Below are positions 12,081-24,228 of a stretch of 64,000 nucleotides of DNA, piece after piece. A program made the position numbers and the translations under genes. Source of the stretch: Mercenaria mercenaria (Eukaryota; Mollusca; Bivalvia; Venerida; Veneridae); assembly GCF_021730395.1 (NCBI RefSeq), contig NC_069370.1, forward strand, positions 73,735,501 through 73,799,500, given 5' to 3'. Position 1 is the first letter of the stretch, and each line of letters opens with the position of its first letter. The notes under the pieces are model-generated. The model saw nothing but the letters and a program-made list of their open reading frames with translations, was not told the DNA's origin and did no database searches.

Positions 12081-13225
12081 GTCATTAGGCAGATGTTGTT
12101 TTATAATATACCTATGACGTTACGCTCATTGTTGGCGTTCATTAGCGTAACTGACGTTATCGTCGTTTTTAACCGTTTTGACGTTACAGGGATTACTTGG
12201 GGTGTTTTGGCTACAGTTTTCATAAATCATGTCCTTCCTATATTTAAAGAAATATTTGATATAGATATACATATAATATTTATTCAGTCAAATTAGTTAT
12301 CAGACAATGAATTATATTGGAATGTTCGGATACAATTGTAATACGTATACGTTATTTAGTTTTCAAACGTAACGTCGACGTTACATTAATTTCACGGCTG
12401 TGACATCTCGGCTAGATTTTGCAATTTTCATGTGTTAAATTTAATTTATATTCAATATAAGACCTATGCATATCAATTTGCAGACAATTATATGTACTTT
12501 CAGACTGTAGTCGCAGTTTTATAAACAAATACATATTTCTTTAAATATTTCGGCACGTAACAACTTCGTAATTTCATTTTTTGAATTTTTTGACATGTGT
12601 GACATCGCGGCTAGATTAAAGTATACATATATTAAACGCCTTTATCAAAGTCAAAATAGGACAAAAACTTTCTAATTCATTAGTAGAATTTATGTACTTT
12701 TTGTCAAAATAAGTATTATAGAAAGTATACAATAGTGAAAGAAAATACAGAAGTTTTAACAAATCCGGTCGAGGACAGACATAAAATCTTATGTTTTCCG
12801 TTGGATCTGTCTTTTGTCTTCCTGTTTATTAGCGGAAGTTTTGAACAGCAAATGACTGAAATGACGGCAAATATAGTTGACGTCACGTCACCGAGTCTTC
12901 TTATTTGACGGAAAAAATAATTTTATGAATCTACCAAGCCGTATTTATAAAGCGCATTGGTAAATTCTGTTACATCTTACATGACGTTTTTGTGTTGTTT
13001 TCTATGATTCTATGTCGAATTAAATTTTTACTAATTTTTAAACGTAAGTGCGATCACATTTACTAACAGGGCGATTGTTCTGCCTTTCTTGTGATATAAG
13101 AATATAAACAACCGTATTTCTAAAACGAATTTCATGAAACATTGAAGTGTAAGAAACTTGCAAATTTCCGATGTTCGCCAACAACGTACGCAACGTCCTA
13201 TATAAATTCTGTAAAATATCGGCCC
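12081..13225. other. Intergenic, CpG-containing motifs only
   Basis: There are repeated gacgttac motifs at 12115-12190 and 12365-12385, and a direct repeat of 'gtgacatc-cggctagatt' near 12402 and 12600. No gene was recognised. Confidence 0.4.
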
Positions 13226-13427
13226 GTATTTCACGATTAAATATGAACAGGCAGAGAAAAAATCCATATTGTACGTTTTAAATTCCGTATTGTACTTTAT
13301 GTATTGTATGTTGCCGGACTACTTTCATTAATGTGGATGACCTGACACAGTTCTATAAATAGCGCACATAAAAACTTCACTTAGTTCCATTTTAATATCG
13401 ATAAACGATTTCTTTCAATAACAAAAC
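13226..13427 (+). repeat. Duplicated TATA-containing segment, copy 1
   Basis: It starts 'gtatttcac' and ends 'caataacaaaac', and matches 21130-21315 in the same orientation with small differences. It contains CTATAAATAG at 13353 and, about 25 bp on, 'acttcacttagttcc', a layout like a core promoter. No gene follows on the plus strand before the LINE. It could equally be a plain dispersed repeat. Confidence 0.6.
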
Positions 13428-13922
13428 AAGATTTCCAAGATTTTATTTACATTTTGAACAAGTCCCACAATAATGGGAAACATCAGCATAGCACACAATA
13501 TAACGTCATGATAAAACATCACGTGTAACAATGGAAAACGGCGACTTAATTGTAGTTAATTAACAAGTATAATGTGTAGCCTTTGTGTTTTATACAGAAT
13601 TAATATAATCATTTGAACAACATATCTATTTACAAGAAAAAAAAGGAGGAGAGATATGACAGGAGGCCCAAGGGGGCTGATACGCTCACCTGTTTGACCT
13701 AATTATAACATACAGGTATATATGTACTACAAAATAAAGTATTTAAGTCAGAACAGAACAGAACAGAACAGAAGTTTATTTCGTAGACGTGTACATGGTA
13801 CATAGTCATTATAAATTCAAATAAATAAACGAATAGGTGACAGTCATAGCGAGATAATCATATATGGTACAAATACTTCGTCATTATACATAACATTAAT
13901 AGTTAAACAGAGGATGAACATA

Positions 13923-16900
13923 TTACATATTAAGAATAGAATTCCTAATTGTTAACATTTCTTTAACAAATTTCGATAAGTTTACTAGAATGCGTTTATC
14001 TGTTGAGTTTAATAATTCTAAAAATTTATACATAGAAGGTCTATTTCTAAAATATCGTGTAATATATTTACTTCTCAAATCATTATAACAAGGGCATATA
14101 AAAATAACATGAAACTCGTCTTCAATGTCGACATCAGAATTACAACATAAACATTTCCTTTGGTCTCTAGGAGTATTATTTCTTGCATATCGGCCAGTTT
14201 GGATTCTTAACGGTAAGACAGAAATTCTTAATTTACAAAAATAATAGCGGAGATTGTATGGCAAAATGTTTAAGTAAATCTCATAACCAAAATTAGTTTT
14301 CAAATACTTGTAATTTAAGAGAACTTGGTTTCTATCTAAACTACTATGCCACTCTTGAATAAAACAATCCATAACTCTTTGTTTAAATAAATTTGGTAAA
14401 GTTTGAAAATCTACAAAGTCGTCATCAAATACATACATAAAAGCATATTCACTTAACATTTTCTTAACATTATAAACCCAATTTCTACAACCTCTATTGC
14501 ACAATTGCAAGCTTTCATTATACATCGTTTTTATCAAAATATTATCTGAACTCTGAATTTTACACCAGTATTTTACAATTCGTACATAACGTGCTACATA
14601 AAGAGGATATCGACCTAATTCACCATAAATGCTAACATTGCTACAATTTAGCTTTACATTTAGAATACGTTTGCAAAATTTTAAATGAATTCTTTCAATT
14701 TCTTTTGATTTCGTGTAGCCCCAAATTTCACTAGCATATCCAAGGATTGAACCAACAAAAGCATCAAACAATTGACATAATGTTTTAGGCGTTAAAGGTA
14801 TCTTTTTAAAATTCACTAATAGTATATTTAATGCTTTAAGAGCTTTACTTGCTAGGTGTTCTTGATTTAGATTAAAATTACCCGTGTAATTGAAGACTGT
14901 TCCCAAATAGTTAAAATTATTGACAACTTCGATAATATTTCCATTATAAGTCCATTGTTCATCAGGTAACAAGCCCCCACGCTTTCTAAATACCATTATC
15001 TTTGTTTTGTTAACATTAACTTTTAAACCCCAATTTTCACAATAGGTAAATAAAGTATCAAGATGGTTTTGTAGTTCTTGAGGAGATTTCGCTAAAATAG
15101 CCATATCGTCAGCAAATAATAATAGAATCAAAATAATGTCATCAATATTTAACCCAGAGTTAACATCACCTTGTAAAAATAACTCGAGATCTTCAATAAA
15201 GAGAGAAAACATAACTGGTGACATGACCTCGCCTTGTCGCAAACCGATTGCGTATTCAAAATAATCAGAAAAGCTATTCAAAGACTTTACACAAGACTTA
15301 ACCTTGCGGTACATATCTTTAATTATGCGTAAAAACTTTCCTTGAATTCCCAATTTAAACAATTTAAACCAAAGTATATTATGGTTAATAGTATCGTAAC
15401 ACTTCATTAGATCAACGAAGACTACATACAACCTTTTATTTTCATAAATATACTTTTGTATAATAGACATGAGAACAAAAATAGCATCCACTGTGGATTT
15501 ACCCTTTCTAAAACCGAATTGTGAATCTGTTATAATATTGTGTTTATCACATAACTTGGTAATTCTCTTATTTAAAATAGTCGTAAATAATTTAGACAGG
15601 CAACTAACTAGTGTAATTCCTCTATAGTTTTGCACATTATCATAATCCCCCTTTTTGTGTACAGGAACAATAACACCGTCTGCCCAATGTTCCGGGAAGA
15701 AACCGGAATTTAAAACTGCATTAAATACATCACATAAATGAGAAGATAAAATGTCAATGCTTTCGATAAAATATTCGTTTAACAATAAATCATTACCGGT
15801 GGCTTTACCAGGTTTTAAACACTTAACAGCATCATTTATTTCTGAAACAGTTATAGGTTCATCTAACTCTGGAAAACAAGTATTAGTATTATTAAAATTA
15901 TGGTTATTAACAAAATCTTCAGCATCATCATTTGTAGATACAGAAATGTCATTACTTAAGTTTTCAAAATATACACGAAAATCTTCCAATGAAATACGGG
16001 AAGTGTTGTTTTTATTACGCTTAAAATACCGCCAGAACTGCTTAGGCTTACTTTTACGTAAGTTTTCAATGTCAGACAATTTTTTGCACATAAATGCAAA
16101 CCTTTTTCCTTTTAACAAGTTTTTTATACTCAGTTTTACAGTTACAAAAATGTGTTCTGCTAGTATCAGTTTTGCACATATTAAAATCATTCCGTGCTTC
16201 TAAATAACGTTTTCTTGCCATAGTACATTCATTGTCGAACCACTCAGCGTTATTAACTTGTAAATTATCGTTAAAATAAACATGCGACTGTCTCGTATAC
16301 GATTTAGTAAAAAGAGGGTCTGCAACATTGCGTACAACCGAAGTTAAATTACAAAGGGCTTCGTTCACAGATTCACGACTATTACAGTTTATATTTCTAA
16401 CAATGCTGTTCAATTCGGGTAATGTTGAGATTAAAGCCGATCTAAATTCATCTCGATGTAAATTATTCCATTTAACATTAGAGTAAGACTGGTCGTCGTG
16501 ACATTCATAAATCTTATTACAATGTAAAGATAAGATCAGCGGTGCGTGATCGCTCCACTCATTAACGGATTCAACTGTAAAATCATACACATTTTTAAAA
16601 TTTTGTTCACTAGTTAACAAGTAATCAATAACTGACGAACCCATTCTCGATATATATGTATAATTATCTGAGTGACCGAGTCTACCGTTAACAATTCTCA
16701 TGTTTGTAGATTTGCAAAGGTCAAGTAATTTAGTACCATGACTATTACTTGAGCGATCTGGTGAGGCCCGATACATGGTCAAATCTGGAACATAGTGATC
16801 ATCATCTATAAATGTATTCAAACGATCACAAACAATAAAGTCTGCTTTCATACCAACCCTGCTGTTGAAATCACCAACTACATATACTGACCCAAGGCTT

Positions 16901-17341
16901 TGAAAGTTTATAACATCTTCTTCCAAACAATCAAATAAATCAATATTTAAAACATTATATGCGGGAGAATCCTGGCACCAGACATAGGCACCACAAATAT
17001 ATACATCATCGTCTAAATTAAAAAAAATTCTATCGAGTTTAATCCAAATTAATGTGTCCGACTGGTTTTTAACAACAGATATACCTTCTCTAAGCTCTTC
17101 TCTGTAATAAAGCACAATACCCCCACTAGCCCGTCTTGCATGTCTGTGTTGGAATTTCCTGTAAAAGTTATGGGATATATACCCATTTAACGAAACGTCA
17201 CTTGAGGCGCATGTCCAAGACTCATACAAAAAACAAATATCATTTTTGGAAAGAATATTTACAAAATCCTCACTGTCTTTTTTATCCCTCGTTAGACCAT
17301 TAACATTCCAGGATAACAGTTTTAGCTCACCCCCTTCGTAC
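13923..17341 (-). CDS. LINE ORF2: APE endonuclease and reverse transcriptase
   Basis: Encodes target-site nicking and target-primed reverse transcription. The APE domain begins right after the ORF1 stop, LLSWNVNGL, then the catalytic Glu in YESW, VVGDFNSRVG, SVIDYLLTS and NEWSDHAPLIL. The reverse transcriptase follows: LKPGKATGND, VIVPVHKKGDYDNVQNYRGI, SQFGFRKGKSTVDAI, VVFVDLMKCYD, LRQGEVMSP and the active-site box LLLFADDMAI. The C-terminus has a CCHC-type knuckle (KCLCCNSD...DEFHVIFICPCYNDLR). No Met precedes the endonuclease core: the first in-frame Met after the ORF1 stop lies well inside the domain. One frameshift in an A-rich run near 16,100 separates the endonuclease part (to 16072) from the RT part (from 16190), so this copy should not give full ORF2 protein without a frame change. 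Confidence 0.92.
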
Positions 17342-17343
17342 CC

Positions 17344-18330
17344 TCACTCTTTTACCGGCTTCCCATTGACATACAACGTGTCATAGGCAATCCAGGCAGT
17401 ATCACCTTTGCTTCTATGCTCCCTCAGTTTAGGTTGGAGCCTCTTTCTCTTCTCTACGATCTCCTTTGGAAATTGTTCGAATACATTATATTTTGTTCCC
17501 TGCAACGATTTCCATTGGCGACGTACTAATTCACGTTCTTTGAACAACGTGAATTTCGCTACAACGTTTCTATCTCTACCTGCTTGTTTGACGCCTGTTC
17601 TGTGGACCCTTTCAAAGCTTATCTTGTCCACTTGATCTTTAGCGATACGCATTCTCTCGTGTAAGTGAGCCCTTAACTTTGCCTCGGTCTCGTCCGTGCC
17701 CTCTGTTGTAGACTCGGGAATATTTGTAAACAACAAGTTGTTCCGCATAGACTGCGACTGCAGATATACTAAATCATCGGCTACTTTATCTTTCATGTTT
17801 TGAAGTTCGGATATTTTACTTTGCACCTGACCTACAGAGAACTCTATACTCTCTGATTTCTCTTCTACATTTGTCAGTCTATTATCAGTCTTCTTTTGTC
17901 TATCTTCTATGGAACACCAAATCATTTTCAGTTCACGTTCGAAACTTTCGACTTTCTTCTCTAGATTATCCAACGTACTTAACTTCTCCTCAACTACACT
18001 AATTCTCTGACATATAGTTTGTAACATGTTCATGATATCTCTGTTAGATGGATTGGTACACTCAGACTTACTTGCTTCACACTTTTCATGTGACGCCATC
18101 ATGCTACTTGACTCACTTGGTGAATCTATCACTTGCTCAACTTCCTTGTCTACCGGATCGTATAACACACTATTGGTCCACTTTAATACTTCACTGACTA
18201 CTACACTGTTATTTTCACTGATATTTTCACTTAAGTCCTCCGAACCCTCTGATGGGCCTCTCTGTTTCTGAATTTTACTAGAATTCAAATTATCACTTCC
18301 ACTGCTTCTGTATCTTTTCTTATTCTTCAT
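17344..18330 (-). CDS. LINE ORF1: L1-like RNA-binding protein
   Basis: 328 residues. A polar N-terminus is followed by a long coiled coil (about residues 95-190, heptads around VVEEKLSTLDNLEKKVES). An RRM-like core then starts at MRNNLLFTNIPE and runs through ISFERVHRTG, RNVVAKFTLFKERELVRR and FEQFPKEIVEKRKRLQP, as in L1 ORF1 (Transposase_22-like) proteins that trimerise and coat the element RNA. The start ATG at 18330 follows an in-frame stop region and a short leader. ORF1 ends KPVKE-UGA, and the same frame continues into ORF2 without an AUG. Confidence 0.88.
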   Translation of the reverse strand: MKNKKRYRSSGSDNLNSSKIQKQRGPSEGSEDLSENISENNSVVVSEVLKWTNSVLYDPVDKEVEQVIDSPSESSSMMASHEKCEASKSECTNPSNRDIMNMLQTICQRISVVEEKLSTLDNLEKKVESFERELKMIWCSIEDRQKKTDNRLTNVEEKSESIEFSVGQVQSKISELQNMKDKVADDLVYLQSQSMRNNLLFTNIPESTTEGTDETEAKLRAHLHERMRIAKDQVDKISFERVHRTGVKQAGRDRNVVAKFTLFKERELVRRQWKSLQGTKYNVFEQFPKEIVEKRKRLQPKLREHRSKGDTAWIAYDTLYVNGKPVKE

Positions 18331-18529
18331 AATATTTCATACTATTTAAATTCTTATTATGTCCAAAAGAAACCAAAATATCCAAGTCAACCCAAATCAA
18401 TCCAAGTTAATCATTAAAAAACCAATAACTCGAGAGCAGAAAAAAAACACGTCTACTCGCTACGACTTCACACCTAGTCAGACATAGGCGATCACAACAG
18501 TTTCTGTATATTTGTGTATATGCAGTGTG

Positions 18530-20930
18530 TGAGAGTGTTGCAAAACTTAAGTATAGTGTTTTCAAATATTGTGTCATTAGTTAATTTGTTTTGAAATAAT
18601 CCATGATTTTCTCACAGAATAAGCTTAGCTTTGTAAGTGAAATTACATTTTCGCTTGATACTAAATTGACAAATTTGAACATACTTGGACGTATTCTTAT
18701 ATGTCTTTCTATGTATTTAACTCTGTAGTTTCAAATATTGGGCACAAAAACAGGTTTCTCGTTAGAAAAGATATTATCTTTTTACACCGATTTAAGGGCA
18801 ACTTGTCAATTGATATAGTACGTTTAAAAAAGGTCTTTATATATTTGTAAATATTTGTGCCAGACGTTTGGTATATTTCAGCCTGCTAGGTCTGAATAAA
18901 AATATCTTTTAATTTTTGGTACGTTGTTGTCTTAAGCCATTTGCTACTATTAAAACTTTGACTATACCACACCCCTGAAAAAGCTGCCTCACAAAGATAT
19001 TGTTTAATGTTTTCAAGCCATTGGCACTTTATTTTATTTTCTGATTGTAGCTCTAATAGTACTGTGTAAACTTTGGAAGCGAGTTTAGTGTTATCGCTGC
19101 TATTAATATTATCAATAATTCTTGTCCAATAAGTAATGACTCTGTTATGTATATCAATTTTTAGCGGAAGCACCCCAGTCTCACCATAAATCATATAAGA
19201 TGGTGTGGACTTTTTAAAGTTAAAGATGTATTTGTAGTACTTGAGTTGCACTTTTTTGAGAACATCCGCGTTACCATAGCCCCAAATTTCGCTTCCATAG
19301 AGTAAGATAGGTTTTATGGTTTTTCAAACAATTCTATCTGTAAGTCGAATGGTAAGGCGAGTGATTTCACCTTTTTCAACAATGCAAACATGGCTTTATT
19401 AGCTTGTTCAGCAATATGGATTTTTGACTTGTAAAAAGAACCACTTTTACTAAAAAATAAACCTAGGTATTTGTAGTTATCAACCGTTTCTAAGGCATTT
19501 GTACCTATAGTAAATACTTTATGTTCCCTTGGTCGGCCTTTACTAAAGACCATAATTTTAGTTTTGGTAGTATTTATGTTCAATTTCCATTCATCACAGT
19601 ATATTTTAAATTTATCTAGAGCTATTTGCAGGTCAGTCTCACTGTCACTAAAGATAACTGTATCGTCTGCATACAACAGTATAAAGAGTTTCAAATATAA
19701 ATGAGTTTCTTCAATTGATGTATTTAACTTGTATTCAAATGCTGTTCAAGATCGTTCAAATTTATTGAGAAAAGAAAAGGCGACAGATTTTCACCCTGAC
19801 GTACTCCAATGAGACAATCGAAAAATGAAGAAGATCCCTCTGAAGTTAAGACTTTAGATTTTATATTTTGATACAGACTTTTTGTAACGTTCAGACATTT
19901 GCCATTTATATTTTCTTTAATAAGTTTTTGCCATAGGCCTACTCTCCAAACGGAGTCAAAAGCTTGTTTGAAATCCACAAAGCAACAAATCAGTTTTTTT
20001 CTTGTTCGACTGAACTATGTCAATGAGACTTTTGAGGATAAAAATATTGTCAACTGTTGAATAACTTTCTCGAAATCCTGCTTGAGTTTCATGTATCAGG
20101 TTATTTTTGTCAGCATATTTTGTAAGTCTGTTATTCAAGATACATGTAAAGAGTTTACCAAAACAACTTCACAAAGATATCGGGCGATAATTTTCAGGCG
20201 ATTCTGGACTACCTTTGTTTTTATAGATAGGTTTAATATGTCCAATGGTCCAACTTTCTGGAATAATACCGTGATCAAAAACTAGGTTGAATAACTTTCT
20301 ATATACATGTATCATAGAATGAACTGTATATTTTATATGTTCATTAATAACTTCATCGCAACCTGGTGACTTGTTATTTTTTAATGTTTAACAGCATCTA
20401 GTATTTCTTTTCTGTTATTGGGACATCTATTTCCTCATTGTTTTTAACGTTAGCGGTTTCTGACATATTATCGTCGCTGTTGTTTTCAGTTTCGATTAAG
20501 TTTTCATTTATGTCTTTAAAATATTCATAGAAGTCGTTAAATTTTGCTGTTTTTCCATTTTGAGTAGATTTTCCATTTATAATATTCCAGTATTGCTTAG
20601 GGTCAGCGTACTTTAGTCACTATTTTCTTCAACTTTTTCATATTTATCTATATTTTGTTTAATCAAAATTGCAATACCCCCCGATCTATGATTAGACAGT
20701 TTCTTTCTATTAAACATATGAACTGTGAACCCAGTAATTATTATTTCATCCGTATCATCAGTTTTTGTTTCCTGTAAACCTACTATATCAAAATCATTAA
20801 TGTATGACACGAATTCAGGACATCGTAATTTTGAGCTTATTCCGCATACATTCAAAGATAAAAAAATTTTAACTACCACTGTCTACGTTTCCATTATAAT
20901 TACAGTTTTTGTCATTGTTCGTGCAACAAA
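18530..20930 (-). mobile_element. Decayed LINE related to the 13.7-18.5 kb copy
   Basis: Minus-strand pieces in order: the start of an APE endonuclease (about 20879-20616, LSLNVCGIS...VGLQETKTD...HRSGGIAILIK); a join straight into the linker before the RT (YWNIINGKST near 20590); RT pieces with ETQAGFRESYSTVDNI, MDFKQAFDSVW, GVRQGENLSPFLFS and the active box LLYADDTVI (19694-19640); then a C-terminal region to about 18600. Most of the endonuclease is deleted and many frame breaks occur, so it is dead. No ORF1 was seen. Its 3' end meets the 5' end of the younger LINE. Confidence 0.8.
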
Positions 20931-21129
20931 CAAACAAAAAAATGAAGGTATGTAATAAAAGGATCATTATAACTGTAGCTAGATCTGGGATTTTGTATTC
21001 GACCCTCGTGGATTTTCCACGGTCGGATCATTCTCGGCTCTTGCGCACCTCGTGAGATCCGATCTGGCAAAAATCCACTCGAGCCGAATACAGCATCCAA
21101 GATAGAGCTACTGTTATAATAACACTTTT

Positions 21130-21315
21130 GTATTTCACAAATAAATATGAACAGGAAGAAAAAATCCGTATTGTACCTTTTGTATTGTATGTTGCAGGGC
21201 TACATTCATTAATATGCATGACCTGACACAGTTCTATAAAAAGCGCGCATAAAAACTTCACTAAGTTCCATTTTAACATCGATAAACATTGAAGATTTCG
21301 TTCAATAAGAAAACA
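21130..21315 (+). repeat. Duplicated TATA-containing segment, copy 2
   Basis: Direct copy of 13226-13427 with substitutions and small indels. It keeps 'gacctgacacagttctataaa' in split form, with the TATA-like CTATAAA at 21234, and the 'acttcactaagttcc' that follows. The two copies bracket the LINE cluster. Confidence 0.6.
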
Positions 21316-21363
21316 ACAAACAAAAAGATACCCATATTTGTATTGATGTTTAGACCTTTAAAG

Positions 21364-21400
21364 GATCGATCCCGATTTGAAAATCGGTAGGATCGATTCC
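21364..21400. other. Imperfect hairpin
   Basis: GATCGATCCCGATTT and AAATCGGTAGGATCGAT can pair with a two-base bulge around a short loop. No associated gene; role unknown. Confidence 0.4.
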
Positions 21401-22209
21401 CTATTAAAGGAAGACCTATCTATCTATGCGTGAATCATGTGCTGCTTTTCTAATCATACTGATATTCTTATTTAATATATTTATTACGGAATCCTGTTGT
21501 CACAATCGACTTGTGGAGCTGCTTGACATGCGACAACTTGAAATTAGGCATTAAAATTCCAACTTGTCGTGCTGTAAACCAGCGTGAAAAGCAGAAAACC
21601 TGAATGCAATGGAAATGAATACCACTTTTAATTAGAAAGTGTGCACTTTTTAAATTTGAATATTTCCAGTTCTAAAACAAAACGTATCGATCTCAAAATT
21701 TCAACATACTATGCTCGAAGCATGTACTATCGCTACTGCGAAAATTGTACGATAAAAACTTGGTGGATTTAAGGTTACAAGCGATTGCAAGTATTGCCCA
21801 TTGGTAATGTACATGTCTATAAAAACGTGTTTTGTCACTTTCCTTATGCCTTTGATGAAAGAAAAAAAAACCATTAGATTTGAAATATGTGTTGTAATAA
21901 AATTCTGTGCTGTAATAAAGTGCCACGACTAATTGAAACTCAGCGAATTGAAGCATTGTAGGACCACATTCGAAACAGATCGCATTTGTAACAGATTTCG
22001 TATGTATGCGATCGCATTCGTAACAGATAAAATGTGTTACGAATGTGTTTGTCTAACATGGGGGTTGACTTGAGAAACACATATGTATCATGTTGAGTTT
22101 TATACTGCAAATGTCCAGTCAGTTGGTTGTCATCGCAACATCATTAAATGACTGCCATAAGCACCATCACAAGTTAGCGTGGTCGTCGACGACGTCAAAA
22201 ACGTCATAA

Positions 22210-22320
22210 AATTATTTGAGCCACATCATGAGAAAATGGGCCTTCGGGAATCTTCGAGGCTTTGCAACCAGTGTGGACCCAGATCAGTGCAGCCCGCACC
22301 AATCGCTGTTTTTCTTTTTC
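22210..22320 (+). repeat. Fragment of a bivalve-type dispersed repeat
   Basis: 'tgagccacatcatgagaaaa' followed by 'tttgcaaccagtgtggacccagatcagtgcagccc' resembles the better preserved fragment at 27280-27360. Family recognition is from memory. Confidence 0.45.
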
Positions 22321-22499
22321 AAAGAAGGCTTATTCTACCTGAATATGAAGTTTTCTGACCCTAATTCAGAATGCCAGAGCACCTTAATATAGATTTTCCG
22401 GAAATTCACAAAAATGTCCGAATGCCAATTTTCCCGTGACTTGGCTCAATTTTTATCATCATTTCTGCATCCACTGCCAATACCACTATAATATGATTC

Positions 22500-22760
22500 A
22501 GCTACTTCTACTGTTACTTCGACCAGCTGCAATGTAGACCCACATGCTCAGGTCACTGGTTCGAACCCGGTGGCGACATACATTTGTAGCTACCTTTCGT
22601 TATCCAGAGCTGTCTCAAGTTGGGTGACAAACAGAAAGTTGCTATGTCCTCGGACAAATTATATACAATTTGTCATGGACGGAGTCGTTAGCCTTAAGTC
22701 TAGGAGGGCCCGACCTTGTACATGCTGCGAACTAATGTCTATGAGTTTTTTTTTTTGAAA
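22500..22760 (+). repeat. tRNA-derived SINE-like sequence
   Basis: A strong B-box, CTGGTTCGAACCCGG (about 22555-22569), lies after 'acatgctcaggtca'. A tail of about 190 bp ends in a T run (22747). The A-box is not clear. No gene. Confidence 0.4.
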
Positions 22761-24228
22761 ATACACCTTAGGTTTTAATTACCCTCACCCCACTGAGCTC
22801 GCTTGTAAGGAAATAGGCCTTCGATTTTTATAATCCCGCCGTGAAACAGCGGAGTTTGTGCGTTCGTGCAGTTACATATAGGTTCTTGTCCTTGGTATAA
22901 CTTGCCCATGCATTGTCAGATTTTCAAATTATTTTTTGGTACAAATGATCAGCACGGATAGAAGGTTTGTTGCGATCATGATCCATGTTGCTATATCCAA
23001 GATCATGGTCACAGCTTTGAACTTAGTTTTGTTTTGTTATTTTGCAATAATATATACGTTTGTGTCCGGATCATAACTCGCTTTAGTCAGATTTCCAAAT
23101 ACCTTGGTACAAATAACCACCATTTATTGACAATCCGTAGTGATCATATTACACTTATTATTGCAAACGACTCAATTTTGGCACCATGTAGAATGGTTTT
23201 GATGAATTTTATGTTTGTTTGTTGGATTCAGAACGCCTATTTTCAACAGTATTTAGGTAATACAGTTTAGGGCAGTTAATCTTACCATTGATCCTACAAC
23301 GGACCAGTCCAAGATAATGAAGATGATTATGACGATGATGATGATAATGATGATAAAAATTCCAAAAATATCAAAATCAGTACAACAGTATCTTTATGTT
23401 AGTAACAGACAACTTCCGAGCTTGAAACAGCACCGATAGGCGAAAATCGCAACAGATACACGTAGTTATCACCCGGTCTCGAACGTGTATCCCTCGACAC
23501 TCTAGATGGTTAGTTCCTACCATTAATATTAATTGAAATTATACCCTGGCTCATTTACGAGTTTACACTCATACGTTTACGGGTCTGGTAAAACGCACCG
23601 ATACACGTAAAGTCTTAACTGGGTGGATGAGAGACACAATATCTCTGGAAATTCCGACCCTGACTGGGAATTCAACAGGCTCCGCCGGTTTCGTAATCTG
23701 CAAAACTATCCACTGCACCACCCTCGCCGATGGAGTTACTTGTGCCGCTCCTATAGAGATACTAAATAAGAGTGTTTCCATACGAATGCAGACACCAGGC
23801 CAGGCAAGAAAATTCTCTTAGTAAGTATAATCCAACAAAGTTCACGTCGGAGTTTTGAATAGGACATATTTTATTTGATGTATCCATTGTCGTCGGTATA
23901 TGTTTATATACCCGGTGTTCCACGAAAACAAGCTTTTACAAGACTTTCTATGTTGAGACTGCATTGACCTTGTTTTTAGTGCATTTAATTTGTTGTTTAA
24001 GCGATGCAACCTATAAAAGTTGAACAGGGGTTGCACGTGGTGTGCATCTTCCTCTTTAATCGTACATATTCATATATTCATGCATTCAGTAAAAATAAAA
24101 TCTTACAAACCAAACCGATATGGGAAATTAATAAATAAATGTAGTACCATGCTACTATGAACAGACCAGTCATGATAACGGTATTCTTTCCAAGTTTAAT
24201 TGCCAGATAACAAACCAGTACCAAGATA
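22761..24228. other. Intergenic; weak SINE-like B-box only
   Basis: A minus-strand B-box-like ACGTTCGAGACCGGGTG occurs near 23470-23490, and a GAT microsatellite near 23325-23355. No protein family was recognised in the short reading frames at 23569-23821. Confidence 0.35.

Larger units (their letters stand above)
13745..18500 (-). mobile_element. Nearly full-length LINE, two ORFs, (TTCTG)n tail
   Basis: A non-LTR retrotransposon on the minus strand: a short 5' leader near 18331-18500, ORF1 (18330-17344), ORF2 (endonuclease plus reverse transcriptase, 17341-13923), then a ~150-bp 3' UTR with AATAAA and a TTCTG pentamer tail at 13750-13774. ORF1 and ORF2 share one frame and are separated only by a UGA. 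ORF2 has one frameshift near 16,100 and otherwise stays open, so this copy looks young. An L1-like ORF1 and an APE endonuclease suggest the L1/Tx1 side of LINE diversity; the clade is not certain. It lies directly 3' of a decayed relative on the same strand. Confidence 0.9.

Noticed and set aside
15751-16203. Plus-strand frame of 150 codons
   Set aside because: Antisense of the LINE ORF2.
17408-18271. Plus-strand frames of 75 and 81 codons
   Set aside because: Antisense of LINE ORF1.
13226-21315. The duplicated 190-bp segments as long terminal repeats of one element
   Set aside because: The interior is two separate LINEs with their own ends; no primer-binding site, polypurine tract or terminal TG/CA pair was seen.
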